From Colocasia esculenta (Eukaryota > Streptophyta > Magnoliopsida > Alismatales > Araceae): a DNA stretch of 64,000 nt. The notes under the pieces were generated by a model, which saw nothing but the letters and a program-made list of their open reading frames with translations, made no database searches and was not told the DNA's origin. This document shows, in pieces, positions 1 to 10,832 of this stretch (positions are counted from its first letter, which is position 1; every line of letters starts with the position of its first letter). The translations under genes were made by a program, and so were the position numbers. Location: contig CM024755.1 of the NCBI GenBank assembly GCA_014218235.1, positions 79,592,631 through 79,656,630 on the forward strand. The letters are read 5' to 3'.

Positions 1-315
1 CAAGTGGGTTTGTAATACCTCTTAAGTTGAGAGAAGGCCAAGTGCTCTTGGCAGTTTAGTGAAATCCCAAGAGGTTACTGTTGAGCAACTATTCCTATCT
101 ATTTTTCTGATATAATTACTAAACATTTATCATGATATTTTTGCTATGACAAAACCTTTTAATATCTTTGCCTTTACCATTTATGAAAATCAATAAGTCA
201 AAAGGCTCTTATTTATACAAACATAATTCTGCCAAAGTTTATGCTTACACAGAACCTAAGTATCCACACAACGAAATTTTTCTAAGTCCACAACGTACAC
301 TATATATCATACTAA

Positions 316-727
316 CTCCGACTCCTAACTCCGACTCTTGAAAAGTCGAAGTAATGCTTTGATTCATGAACATCTGGGAGCACTCCGACTCTTGAACAGT
401 CGAAGTCGGGCCTACTCTGACTTCTGATAAGTCAAAGTCTGTACTGATTGGTTATCTATTGAGCCTTACTCCGACTCCTTGAATGTCAAAGTTGGAAATA
501 CTCCGACTTCATAAAAGTCGAAGTCTGCTATCTATTTGCTGGCACTCCGACTTCCTAGAAGTCGAAGTTTGCTTGATCTTTACTCCAACTCCCCACGAAG
601 TCGAAGTCATTGCTTCCTTACTCTGACTTCAATGAAGTCGAAGTAGTTGTATTTCTTCTGAAGTCGAAGTTCATTATTTGTTACAGTTGTATTGCTATTT
701 CTTCCTCCGACTTCTTAAAAGTCAAAG
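316..727. repeat. Hairpin array CGACT-n7-AGTCG in LTR J
   Basis: About ten imperfect inverted repeats occur in 410 bp. Most are CGACT, about 7 nt, then AGTCG, often extended outward to ACTC and AAGT, giving 10-11-bp arms with a 3-7-nt loop. Centres lie near 340, 394, 426, 480, 512, 556, 594, 632 and 716, plus a half-site at 662. Intervals include 54, 32, 54 and 32 bp. Variants with TGACT or AGTCA look like CpG decay. The sequences between repeats are not alike, so this is not a simple tandem repeat. Confidence 0.9.
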
Positions 728-1518
728 TTTCTCATATCAACTTCTGTATATCTGTACTTAGATGATCTTTTAAGTCTCTATCAGGGAGCACAACTTAATG
801 TACATCATTACATGAGTTTTGCATTGAAATATCTTTTGCATAAAGATAGTTTCCTTAAAATCATTTTCCTTCAGTTAAAATAAAATTCAATTATCTTTTT
901 GGCAGGAAAAATAATTTATTCAATATTATTCATCTATGAAATATCCTTTTTAGGATCTGGAATGTATGAGATATATTTGTTATCTCTTCCACTGACAGGA
1001 AGATAAGTTGATCTCTGGTTGACAGATGGTCAAGAATTAAATGCTTGATAAGTATAAGCTATATGGGCTATCTGTCAGAACCTACCTGCCTCTGTTAGAA
1101 ATCCCATGACTTTCAGAAAGAGATCGTGTGCAAATGTCTGTTCATTCTTAAATTTTCTGAACTTCTTCATACTTTATATTCTTATATGTATCTCACCTAC
1201 CTTCGAAAGTATGGAGATATCTTTCTGTCCTGTCCTTTCAGGCTTACAAAACATTTATAAAGCATGGTTAACCTCCAGTCTTGTGCCTGAAGCCTGCAGA
1301 ACATTTATAACCTCCAGTCTTGCACATGGAGCCTCTCAGAACTTTAATGAAGCTGTCTCTCAAGCATGAAGCTACAAAATATAGCCTAAAGACATTGAGA
1401 CTCATGAAGCTAATGATTTGATGGACAAACCTAAGAAGATCAAAGTCTCCTCTCAATGGACATCCTTCAATGGCTAGCTTCCAACGACCAAAATTCAAAC
1501 GGGCAAATTTGAAGCTCA

Positions 1519-1528
1519 TATATATAAA
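1519..1528 (+). promoter_or_regulatory. TATA box of LTR J
   Basis: TATATATAAA on the plus strand lies in the second half of the LTR, upstream of an AG-rich leader. It is a likely core promoter. The hairpin array lies about 800 bp upstream, in what would be U3. Confidence 0.6.
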
Positions 1529-3765
1529 GCCGAAGCTTGAAGTCTCAACAAGATAGAGAGAAGAGACATAGAGATACACATACATAGAAGACATAGAAGC
1601 TCACACTTCACTCCCATCTGAAAGCTAGAAGAGCCACTCAAAGAGAAAGAGAGCCACTCCTCAGTCTTAGACTTCATGCTCTCCATTGGTGATTAGAAGT
1701 CTTCTTCGCTTGGTGGATTATTGCATTTTAGATTCTCTTCAATCCACCTCTTTATTTTGGAAAGAGCTTGAGCTCCACTTTCATTTGTTTCCCTTTCTGA
1801 ATCTCTGTGTTTGCTCATTGTTGTTGAGCAGACACACAAGTTTTCATACTTCTATGTAAGATAACCCACAGGGGGTTTGTACCCTGTAGTGCCCCTCTTG
1901 TGAAGGGAAGACCTACTAGTGTAGGTAGTCTTTGTACCCCTTGGTTAAGGGAAGACTTGCTTGGGTGCAAGTGGGTTTGTAATACCTCTCAGATTTGAGA
2001 GAAGGCCAAGTATTCTTAGCAGTTAGTGAAATCCCAAGTGGTTTCTTGGGGACTGGACATAGGACTTCCATGTGGGAAGGGCCGAACCAGGATAAAATCC
2101 TTGTGCACTTTGTGTGAATATTTCCACCAAGTTTACACTTGTTTCACACACACCACACTAAGTACTAACAATGTTATTTAGTGTTGTTTATCTTTTCAGA
2201 TAATTTTTTAAAGCGTAAAAAGTCCTATTCACCCCCCCCCCCTCTGGGACAATAATTGTGTCATCTCGATCCAACAGTTACTTGGAGACGGGACATAGGA
2301 CTTCCATGTGGGAAGGGCCGAACTAGGATAAAATCTCTTGTGCAATTGTGTGATTGTTTCTGCCAAGCTTTCACTTGTTTCACACACACCACACTAAGTA
2401 CTAACAACTCTATTTAGTGTTATCTATTTTCAGATAAATTTTAAAAGCGGAAGAAGTCCTATTCACCCCCCCCCTCTACGACACCTAAAGAGCCATCTCG
2501 ATCCAACATAAGGTATAACTTGTACGAGAACGGTTCAATAAACAAAATTTGATGACAGTTATTATGTGGGATGGATGATTATCCATGGAATGAAATGACA
2601 GTATGATCATTTGCCAAATAGAAGATTTTCAAAAATCTATAGCATGTACAGTGAATAGCACCAGTTGAATTCCATAGAATTCCATTGGACAATGACGTAA
2701 TGAATTCAATAATGATGATGTGTAAAATAGATTTGGCCATTTCACTTATAACAGTTCAATCAATCAATCATTCATTCAATAACAATGTGGAAATTACCCA
2801 TATCAATCTTGCATTTAATTAGGTGATTGCTAGACACCTCAATGGATCATATACTCTTGTGATTATAAATATTTTGGGTGCTCCTCCCAAGACTAGACTG
2901 GGCCCTTATATGCACAGGCATCAGTCATGAACCGAAGTTCCAATAATTTTTTATAATTCTGTTTCATTTATGGCCAATAAGATTTCCAAACAATAGACAA
3001 TTGTGTACTAAAGATCATGTCAATGATTATAAGGAACAAAGCAAGTGAACATGATCCAGAGTGAATTTCGACATCATAACAACTTAATTTCATTAGTTCA
3101 ATCATTATACTTAGTGGCTTGGTTTCCATGTATCAAAATCACTCTCACGAGAAGTAGATAAGAACAAAAGTGCTTTCTATCTTTTGGGAACTTCAATGGT
3201 ATAACTCACTCGGTCTCCATGAGGGAATCCACGGAGTACGGAGATTTATGGAGGTCTTAGTGGAAAGGTCCCTAGTCTACCGATACGGAATGATCGACAG
3301 AGAGTTTCCAATCCCCCAAGAAAGGACTGCCTATATGTGAAAAGTGTAGTATAGAACGTGTCTCAATGTCACAATCCATCGGTTTAAAACATAACGGAAA
3401 GCCATTAACAAGAAGACATGTGAATAAGCAATACTATCATGAGTTTATTAACATGGTTTCTGCAGTTTACAAGATAAATCTTTAGTTTAACAGTTAGTAT
3501 GAGCATTGAGATGATCGTATCAATGTCAAGATAGCAGGATCATGCGATTAAGAGTAATTAGAACAGAATTTCAGGTTGTTATGACTTTGATTATCTGAAT
3601 TTAGGCCATAGAACAGACTGTACAATACCTCTACAACTCATAACATGCAAGGCTTACACTTAAAGATGTTAAAACAATCTGGGGTAGGCTTTAGAAATCA
3701 CGATGGGTTCAGTCGTCGCCTATTTCCAAGGCTTAAATAGTCAAAACAGATGTACAGTCGGTCTT

Positions 3766-4221
3766 CTAAATCGTGACGGAGGTAACGGTCGCGTTTAGGA
3801 ACAATCTAATACGACCAATCGGACACAGGACAAAAACACGACGGAACAGGTTGACGTGTTCATGGCAATCAGTACAGAAACACAACTGTCATGATGGACG
3901 TGTTCAAGGGAAAGAAGTAGGCTATCGATTGATGACTCTGAATCGCGACGTGTCGCGATGACGCATTCGTGGGAGTTTGAAATACAAAAGCCATGCATGT
4001 AAACCGAGGGCGAGAAAATAGACCAAATTGAGACGTACAATACGGTCGCGATTTAGACACACACTGAAACCCATGTGGCACACAGTTTTATGCTATCGAA
4101 TCCTGTTAGAATGAATGTAAACCGCGAAGGTCTAAATGGTCGCTTTTAATGTAAACGCGACGGGTATACCTGTCACGATACTAGTCTCTAAATCGCGATG
4201 TCTGGATCGGTCGCGAATTAG
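3766..4221. repeat. Hairpin array AAATCGCGAC in LTR G
   Basis: Inverted repeats are built from (CT)AAATCGCGAC and its complement. Examples are 3766-3777 with 3788-3798 (10-nt loop), 3941-3949 with 3952-3959 (2-nt loop), 4152-4161 with 4172-4180, and 4188-4200 with 4210-4221. Half-site starts within the long-loop pairs are 20-22 bp apart. The array lies about 500 bp or more downstream of the minus-strand TATA box, so it would be transcribed. Confidence 0.8.
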
Positions 4222-4713
4222 GGTTCAGTCTGAAAACCATGAAAACGTTACAGTCATGCATGTTTGGCCTATATCTTGGGTTCTAGGGCTTTTTGGGCAA
4301 TACCATGAACATGAAAGTTATAGAGAACAATGAGTAGAAGACAACTATACTTTTGCGTTGACTCAATTCAATCTTAGGATGCATGAAAAATGACAGAAAC
4401 TCTAAAATCCCTAATCATGCGCGACTCTTGGAAAACGCTTAATACAACTAATATGCTGAATAAAAATTGGGCAAAATAGATGCATATGAAACTAGACTCG
4501 ATGCTCATTCATATGGTATTTTCTACATTTAGTTTAAGCCCGAGAACACCTACCTTTGGTTGGTTCTAAGAGAAGTCTTTCTCCAGGTCAAAGCAGCACA
4601 ATCGTTGGAGAAGAAGCTCGGTTTATGGTCGTTCTCTTCCTTCTCTGGTGCCTTAGCTCGACCCCTCACAACCCCAACACGATGGTCACCCTTCCCTAAG
4701 AGAGTTATGATGA

Positions 4714-4722
4714 TTATTTATA
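4714..4722 (-). promoter_or_regulatory. TATA box of LTR G
   Basis: The minus strand reads TATAAATAA in an otherwise ordinary context. It is the only good TATA box in this LTR remnant. Confidence 0.5.
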
Positions 4723-5590
4723 GATTTAGGGTTAATTCAAGTCCTAATATAACTAAGAAAGTTGGGTTGTGGTCCTAGCTTGATACCTTCCAAGATTTGA
4801 AGATAGAACTCTAAGTGCCTTAGATTTTGCCATAATTGCCCTTTCCAATTTATGCACAATTAAGCCTACGAATTTTGGGGATTTTTGTCATTGGGTTTTG
4901 TTATGTAACACCCCAAAATAATATATATAGTGAAAATGGAGAAAAAGGCAATGATTTTTGTTTATTAAACATAATCACTTTCATGAGACATAATTATCCT
5001 TAATTTATAATTACTCGTATATTATTAATATAATTCTAGTGCTATTTTTAGATGTGCGCACTCCGACAGGGCGCCACTAGAATTCGATAACGGAATTGAA
5101 ATCCAAAAATACCATAATTCTCAAAACAAATTGTTGATTTTAAAGACATAAATAACTTGAATTGTTGTTGCACAGATATCGAGAGTAAGTCGACACAACA
5201 ATTTTCTGGGTAATGTTTACTGAACAAAAAATTAAACTAAAATCATTATAATTGGTAAAACATTTTCAGTAACTTATGTTCAAAATTTCAACTTTATCAG
5301 ACATCATTTAGACATAAAAATATAAGGACAAAGAGTCCAGATGATTTAGCTCCCAATTACGTAACCAATTTTTAGGAATTGTTTTTGCTTACGTAGCCTA
5401 CGCATCTAAGTGAGTTACACGTATCATTATACGTGTTAAGGACACTAGTAAACGTGGCTAGGCTGTAAAAAGGGAGATTTTACAACAAACAAGTGTACGG
5501 TTACGTGCCGTACATGCACAAAACATGAAAAAATCTATTTATGCCTTCCCCTACTCACTCTTAAGAGTGTTTGCCCACTAGTGTTCCATC

Positions 5591-5684
5591 CTGCTATTAC
5601 TGCTGCTGCTACTGCTGTTGTTGTTGCTGCTATTGCTATTGCTGCTGCTACTACGGCTGCTACAGCTGCTACTGCTACTGCCTT
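5591..5684. repeat. CTG/CTA microsatellite in A 5' LTR
   Basis: An imperfect run of CTG, CTA and TTG triplets of about 94 bp. The matching tract in the 3' LTR is about 158 bp. It encodes only low-complexity peptides in any frame. Confidence 0.9.
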
Positions 5685-6123
5685 GTTGTAGGATTTTCCT
5701 TCCTCTTGTTCCCTCCTTTTATTAGAATCTTTGAGGCTAAGCATCTACCTCAGGCATTACCCTTGACTTGTCTTCAGTAACCTGTTTAGGAGTGTGAATT
5801 CATTCTTTTTCTTCCACTTCATTTATATCTTTAACTGTTTGTTCATGTACATTTGATGTGAGGTTTCTTCCAGTTTCCAGAAAGAATCTCATGAAGGATT
5901 TAAATATATTTTTCTCTCTTCCAAAATTCCCCCACATCACCCATACTGTGAAAATCTCCTCTCTTCGTCCTACTAAAGTTGTTTTCTTTTCATCATGAAA
6001 GGTTGAGTAAAGAAATGTACTCAAGACCCAAAAACTTTTGATTGATCTCTCATAGAAAGTAGAAACACTTAGAAAGTATCTTTTTGGCCAGTTTTAAACC
6101 TTTCCAAAAAGGAAGACCAGCGT

Positions 6124-6351
6124 CTGTTGATAGATAGATTGTATCTGTCGACAGATACCCATGGTTCTAGAACCTAGAAACCAGAGTTGTTAACAACCAA
6201 CCAGTAGCTGTCAACAACCACTAGTCGCCTGTCGACAACCACCAGTAGCCATCGACAACTAAAGCCCAGATTCAGAAATGCAGTTCTGGATGGAACAGTA
6301 GCTGTCGACAACCAGCCAGAGCTATCAACAACCACCAGTATTTGTTGACAA
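6124..6351. repeat. CTGTCGACAG palindrome array in A 5' LTR
   Basis: Nine 10-bp palindrome-like sites start at 6124, 6145, 6187, 6208, 6229, 6249, 6302, 6322 and 6342. Intervals are 21, 42, 21, 21, 20, 53, 20 and 20 bp, close to whole helical turns. The sites at 6145-6154 (CTGTCGACAG) and 6229-6238 keep the TCGA core. Others (CTGTTGATAG, TTGTTAACAA, CTATCAACAA) differ mostly by C-to-T or G-to-A at the CpG. Confidence 0.9.
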
Positions 6352-7262
6352 ATATGACCAGTTCTTGATCAATCAAAGTTGATACACTCCTACATTGTCC
6401 AAGCAAGTTACATTTCCCATTTTCTTGGATTCTAAACTACTATATCAATGGGATGAATCATTTAATCATCAGCTACATCCATCATTGGATTATTCTTGAA
6501 CATTTTCAAGTATGTTGTTTCCTACACCTTCTTGATATCTTCAACATTAACTCATAGGACCTTATTATTTATGATATTGTGAGTACATATGCACCATTCA
6601 TACATGATAAGCAAAGTGGAAATTGATGACAACTTTGGGTCTTTGGACTCATTTGCAATAAATGCCTATGCATAAGGGGCTGGTCCAGTCCCGGGAGGAG
6701 CACCTAAATTCATTTACTGACTGTACGGAATGATAATTAACCAACTGGATGTTTGCATTACATTATATATTCTTGACTAGTCATCATTTTCTATAAGATA
6801 CAAGTTGAATATGTACTATTTACTTGAGCCAAATTGTGCCTTCTGTAATGTTTTCCTTATAGCACAAGTTTTAGTTAGTACTCTTTTATCATGCTTGTCA
6901 TCTGCTTGTATGAACTTGTCATCATCTTGATATCCGGTACTGTCACCAATCAAGTACGTTGTTTAATTCTATTGTCACCACATTCTTTCTAGTAAGATGG
7001 GTGAATCCTACTGGGCACAATTGCTCATTAAATCTTACTCTCTTTCAGATGAACAGGAAGAGCCAAACACTTAGGTGCGTGTGCTGAGCGTGTTAACCAA
7101 CCCTTGGGCTCTTTATAGTATCTTTTGAGACAGTAGTTAGAGATGTAAATATTATACTTTCTTTTCCCCACTCCTCTTGTATAATCTAAGTTCTACTTCT
7201 TATATCACATTTCTGTCATTTTGAGATAAATGTTTTTTTTATTGGGACGTGACAGATTGAAT

Positions 7263-7273
7263 TGGTATCAGAG
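7263..7273 (+). other. Primer-binding site of A
   Basis: TGGTATCAGAG, eight bases after the LTR end, complements the 3' end of plant initiator Met-tRNA, the usual primer of Ty3 chromoviruses and many copia elements. Confidence 0.9.
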
Positions 7274-7485
7274 AATTAGGTTCCGTAAACCTTGGAAATG
7301 ACCAGTGAGTTGGGGTAGAAATCTGGGATTAGTTATGAAGGTAATATAAATTTTTGTATATATGTATACACTTAATTTGTTATTTGTGATAGAATGAACA
7401 TGGATGCTCGAGATCGGTTACTGAGTGCAATGGAACTACTACGCAAGATGTAGAGTTATATGCTCAGGCCCAAAGAGAAGCACAT

Positions 7486-7728
7486 ATGCAAGTAAAGGAA
7501 GAGGTGTTGAGGCTAACCACTGGCACATTTTTAGCAGGAATTCCCCTTGCTTCCTTAGAATCTATGGCTCAAGTGATGGGAAATTTGGATAACTTGAAGA
7601 CAGGGCAAGACATATTGCTACATCAAATTGAAGGATCCTGGGAGGTGATGTCTGATGCAGCAAGCGAGCTGTATCATACTCCTGATGGGAATCAACAGCC
7701 ATCTATGGAATCTGCTACACTTACATGA
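7486..7728 (+). CDS. Unrecognised 80-residue ORF in the A leader
   Basis: This open frame lies between the primer site and gag. I see no known domain. Its position matches the variable N-terminal part of Tekay gag, so it may be the decayed start of the polyprotein. About 260 bp without a clear frame separate it from the recognisable gag at 7988. I do not claim it as a functional gene. Confidence 0.25.
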   Translation: MQVKEEVLRLTTGTFLAGIPLASLESMAQVMGNLDNLKTGQDILLHQIEGSWEVMSDAASELYHTPDGNQQPSMESATLT

Positions 7729-7987
7729 ATCAAGCTAGGAAGTTTAGAAAACTTACTTTTGTTAACTTCTCCTTTTGATAAATAGTGAGTTTGTATGTAT
7801 GACCCCCCATGTATATATAATGAGAGGATAAAAATGATGATGATGTAAAAGCTCTCGGTTTATTAATGAAAAGTATGTATGTAATGTGGTAAAATAAAGT
7901 TTACATGTGATGAATGTATATGTTGGTTTGGGTGATTATATTAATGTATGAATTGTTGGATGTCTCAGATAATTCTCTAAAATAGTC

Positions 7988-9373
7988 ATGGAAGGAGGTG
8001 ATGCAAACTGGAAAAAGATGGAAAACACCATGCATGACTTAACACGAGTAATGAGGACAGTGGCCAAAAATAGTACTCACAATGGAACAAATATGTTTAA
8101 AGATTTCTGAAGTTTAGATCCTTCAAGATTTGTAGGTAGCACAGATCCTGACGAGGCAGAAAATTGGATAAAAGATATTGAAAGAATTTTTAAGGTAATT
8201 CGATGCTCAGAGGAGGATAAAATATGTTTGATAACATTTCAATTGGATCGTGATGCTCGTGCCTGGTGGGAGGCTATAGAGTCTACTTTAGAAGATCCAA
8301 ATCAGATAGTATGGGAAGAGTTTGTTGAGTTGTTTAATGAACAGTATTTTTCTGAAGTGGTTTAAGAGAAAAAGGCTACTGAGTTTGCTAATCTAAAGCA
8401 ATGTGGAATGACAATGTCTGAATATGAGGCACAGTTTGCTCGACTGTCTAAATATGCTTCTCATTTGATAGCTACAGAAAAATTCAAGGTGAAAAGGTTT
8501 ATGAATGGCTTACACCCAAACTTTATCACTCAATTGACGCCCCACTTAATGACAACATACTCTGAAATGGTCAAGAGGGCCTTGGCTCTAGAAGCTACAA
8601 ATGAAACAGTAGAGGGAATTAAAGGGAAGTTTGGGGGAAGCTCTTCAACAACTGACCGCAAGAGGAAGTTGGAGATGGGAAATGCTCCTAAAATATCACA
8701 CTCCACCAAGAAACTAGAAAAAGCTCCAGTTGAAAATAAAGACGTTTGTCGACATTGTCATCTTGATGGACAAAAAATTAAGAATTGTCGGCGAAGATTG
8801 GGTGCTTGCCTCTAGTGTGGAAGCAATCAACATCGGATTCTTGAATGTCCTATGATGAAAAATGTACCGGCATCCCAAAATTCCCGAGCTAAACAAGGGC
8901 GTCTGCAGGCCATTCAAGAGGTGGAACCAGAATCTCCGCAAGAAGGCGGACTTGTTGAAGGTACACTTTTAGTGACCTCCAAACATGCATATGTTCTATT
9001 TAATTTAGGAGCTACTCATTCCTTTATCAGTCATGAGTTCGCTAGATCCTTAGAAATACCATCAGTTCCACTACCTGTACAACTAGAAGTTGCTACTCCT
9101 CTTAGTGAGGGAAAGAAACTCGAAGAATATTACCTTACCAGTAAAATTTTAGTTAAGGAACATAATTTTCTGGGTGATTTGATATGCCTTGAGATGTGGG
9201 AGTATGACGTAATCCTTGGGGCAGACTGGTTGTCTAAACCTCATGCAAATTTGGATTGCCATTTAAGGCAAGTAACCTTTCTGGGTAAGGAGGTTTCCTC
9301 AATGATTTTTGCTAAACCTCGAGTAAGAAGTATACCCATAATATCTGCAGTTAAAGCATGCAAGTTGGTATAG
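7988..9373 (+). pseudogene. gag-protease of element A, broken
   Basis: One frame runs through the whole segment with in-frame stops at 8108 (TGA), 8363 (TAA) and 8813 (TAG). The Retrotrans_gag core is visible: ENWIKDIERIF, then ARAWWEAIE, then MSEYEAQFARLSKYA. A CCHC zinc knuckle follows near 8810-8850 (CGSNQHRILECP), its second residue pair broken by the TAG. The aspartic protease follows, ending with YDVILGADWLS. The active-site triplet, normally D-T/S-G before A-x-H-S-F-I-S, reads NLG, so the catalytic Asp is lost. The gag would form the particle and the protease would cut the polyprotein. There is no frameshift in 1.4 kb. Confidence 0.9.
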
Positions 9374-9566
9374 AAAGGGTGTCAGGGATATCAAGTATCG
9401 TGACAATAATGAACTAGAGTACTATAGGTTTGAATGATATTCCGGTAGTAAAAGATTTCCCTAATGTCTTTCTTGAGGAGCTACCTGGATTACCACCTAG
9501 TAGGGAAGTGAATTTCTCAATCTAATTGGTCTTGGGGCCACACCTATTTCAAGAACTCCTTATCGA

Positions 9567-10832
9567 ATGTCAGTGGAAGAATTGAAAGAATTAAAAAGAC
9601 AATTGATGGAACTAATGGAAAAAGGATTCATTAGACCTAGCACATCTCCCTGGGGTGCTCAAGTATTGTTTGTCAAGAAAAAGGATGGAACTTTGCGATT
9701 ATGCATAAATTATAGACAATTGAATCAGTTAAAAATTAAGAATAAATATCCACTCCCTAAGATTGAGGATCTATTTGATCAATTGTCTAGTGCCCAATAT
9801 TTTTCAAAGATTGATCTTAGATCTAGGTATCATCAATTAAGAATTCAAAAAGGAGATATTCATAAAACAGCTTTTCAAAGTAGATATGGGCATTACAAAT
9901 TTGTGGTGATGCCGTTTGGACTGACTAATCCACCTGCTACCTTCATGCGACTGATGAATGATGTATTCAAGTCATATTTGGATCAATTTGTGGTTGTGTT
10001 CATAGATGATATATTGATTTATTCTAAAAGTGTGGAAGAACATGAAGCACACCTTCAGATCACATTGCAATTGCTATAAGATCATAAGTTATATGCAAAA
10101 TTTAGTAAATGAGAATTTTGGTTGGAACAATTAACATTCTTAGAACATGTCATCTCTAGAGAGGGATTTTCAGTAGATTCCTCCAAAATTGAAGCTATTC
10201 AGAGGTGGGAGTAGCTTAAAACCATTACTGAAGTTAGAAGTTTTCTGGGTATGGCTAGTTATTACCGGCGATTCGTTAAAGATTTCTCTAGAATCACCTC
10301 ACCTCTTACCCAATTAACCCAGAAGGGAACTGCATTTGAATGGAATGAAAGATGTGAATATGCATTTCAGAGATTGAAAGAGTGCTTATCATCTGCACCA
10401 GTTCTGGCCTTATCAGCAGAAGGAAGAACCTTTGAAGTCTACACTGATGCATCAAATATCGGGTTAGGATGTGTTTTGATGCAAGAAGGAAAAGTTATTG
10501 CCTATGCATCCAGACAACTAAAGAATCATGAGAAAAACTATCCAGTACATGATTTGGAACTAGCAACAATAATTTTTGCTCTAAAACATTAGAGACATTA
10601 TTTGTATGATAATCAATTTATAGTATACTCTGATTATAAGAGTTTGAAGTATTTATTTTCACAGAAAGAGTTGAATATGAGACAAAGAAGATGGGTGGAA
10701 TATATCAAAGATTATGATCTTAAGATTGAGTACCATCTTGGAAAAGGTAATATTGTAGCTGATGCTCTCAGTAGGAACCCCATGGCAAGAATATTTTACT
10801 TACAAGTAAAAGAATGGAAACTCCTAGAATAA
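9567..10832 (+). pseudogene. Reverse transcriptase-RNase H of element A, broken
   Basis: The Ty3 RT is clear: SPWGAQVLFVKKKDG, LRLCINYRQLN, SKIDLRSRYHQLR, FVVMPFGLTNPPATF and the catalytic FIDDIL near 10000. RNase H follows with VYTDASNIGLGCVLMQ and IEYHLGKGNIVADALSR. The frame is unbroken by indels but has stops at 10077, 10110, 10213, 10590 and 10830. Several replace expected Arg, Cys or Trp codons, the pattern expected from C-to-T change. The enzyme would copy genomic RNA into cDNA in the particle. Confidence 0.92.

Larger units (their letters stand above)
79..2276 (+). mobile_element. Solo copia LTR J
   Basis: The LTR begins TGTTGAGCAACTATTCC and ends ATCCAACA. It is flanked by an exact 5-bp duplication, GTTAC, at 74-78 and 2277-2281. 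There is no primer site, polypurine tract or coding domain, so this is a solo LTR left by LTR-LTR recombination. Its 3' 300 bp matches K, so it inserted into a member of its own family. It has a TATA box at 1519 and a hairpin array at 316-727. Short ORFs inside it are not conserved proteins. Confidence 0.92.
1..2508 (+). mobile_element. Copia LTR K, 3' part, split by J
   Basis: Positions 1-78 and 2282-2508 are one LTR tail interrupted by solo LTR J. The first piece (GTGGGTTTGTAATACCTC, then a block ending in CCCAAGAG) matches 1970-2035 inside J, and 2282-2508 matches 2043-2276 at the J end. Both copies have a long C tract and end in ATCTCGATCCAACA. No primer-binding site follows 2508, so K is a solo LTR or a 3' LTR whose body lies upstream of the window. 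The C tract near the LTR end and the CA terminus resemble SIRE-type copia LTRs such as F. Confidence 0.8.
2509..4903 (-). mobile_element. Part of the 3' LTR of Tekay element G
   Basis: On the minus strand this sequence is related to the LTR of element A: the complement of 2880-2925 matches A near 6665-6705 (both contain GGGAGGAGCACC). Its start continues at 26329-26490 beyond the inserted element A, where the LTR joins the G polypurine tract and coding region. The U5 end is cut by K at 2508. It contains a TATA box (4714-4722) and a hairpin array (3766-4221). Small ORFs in it are not recognisable genes. Confidence 0.75.
4904..7254 (+). repeat. 5' LTR of element A
   Basis: The 2351-bp repeat is matched by 12400-13896 plus 25413-26328. 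It holds a CTG/CTA microsatellite (5591-5684) and a CTGTCGACAG-type palindrome array (6124-6351). Compared with the 3' LTR it lacks about 55 bp near 7190. Short ORFs within it overlap the microsatellite or the U5 region and are not genes. Confidence 0.93.

Noticed and set aside
4899..4903. An exact target duplication for element A
   Set aside because: Flanks are TGTTA and TGTTC, one mismatch. The nesting is clear from the G LTR continuing on both sides, but I do not claim an exact duplication.
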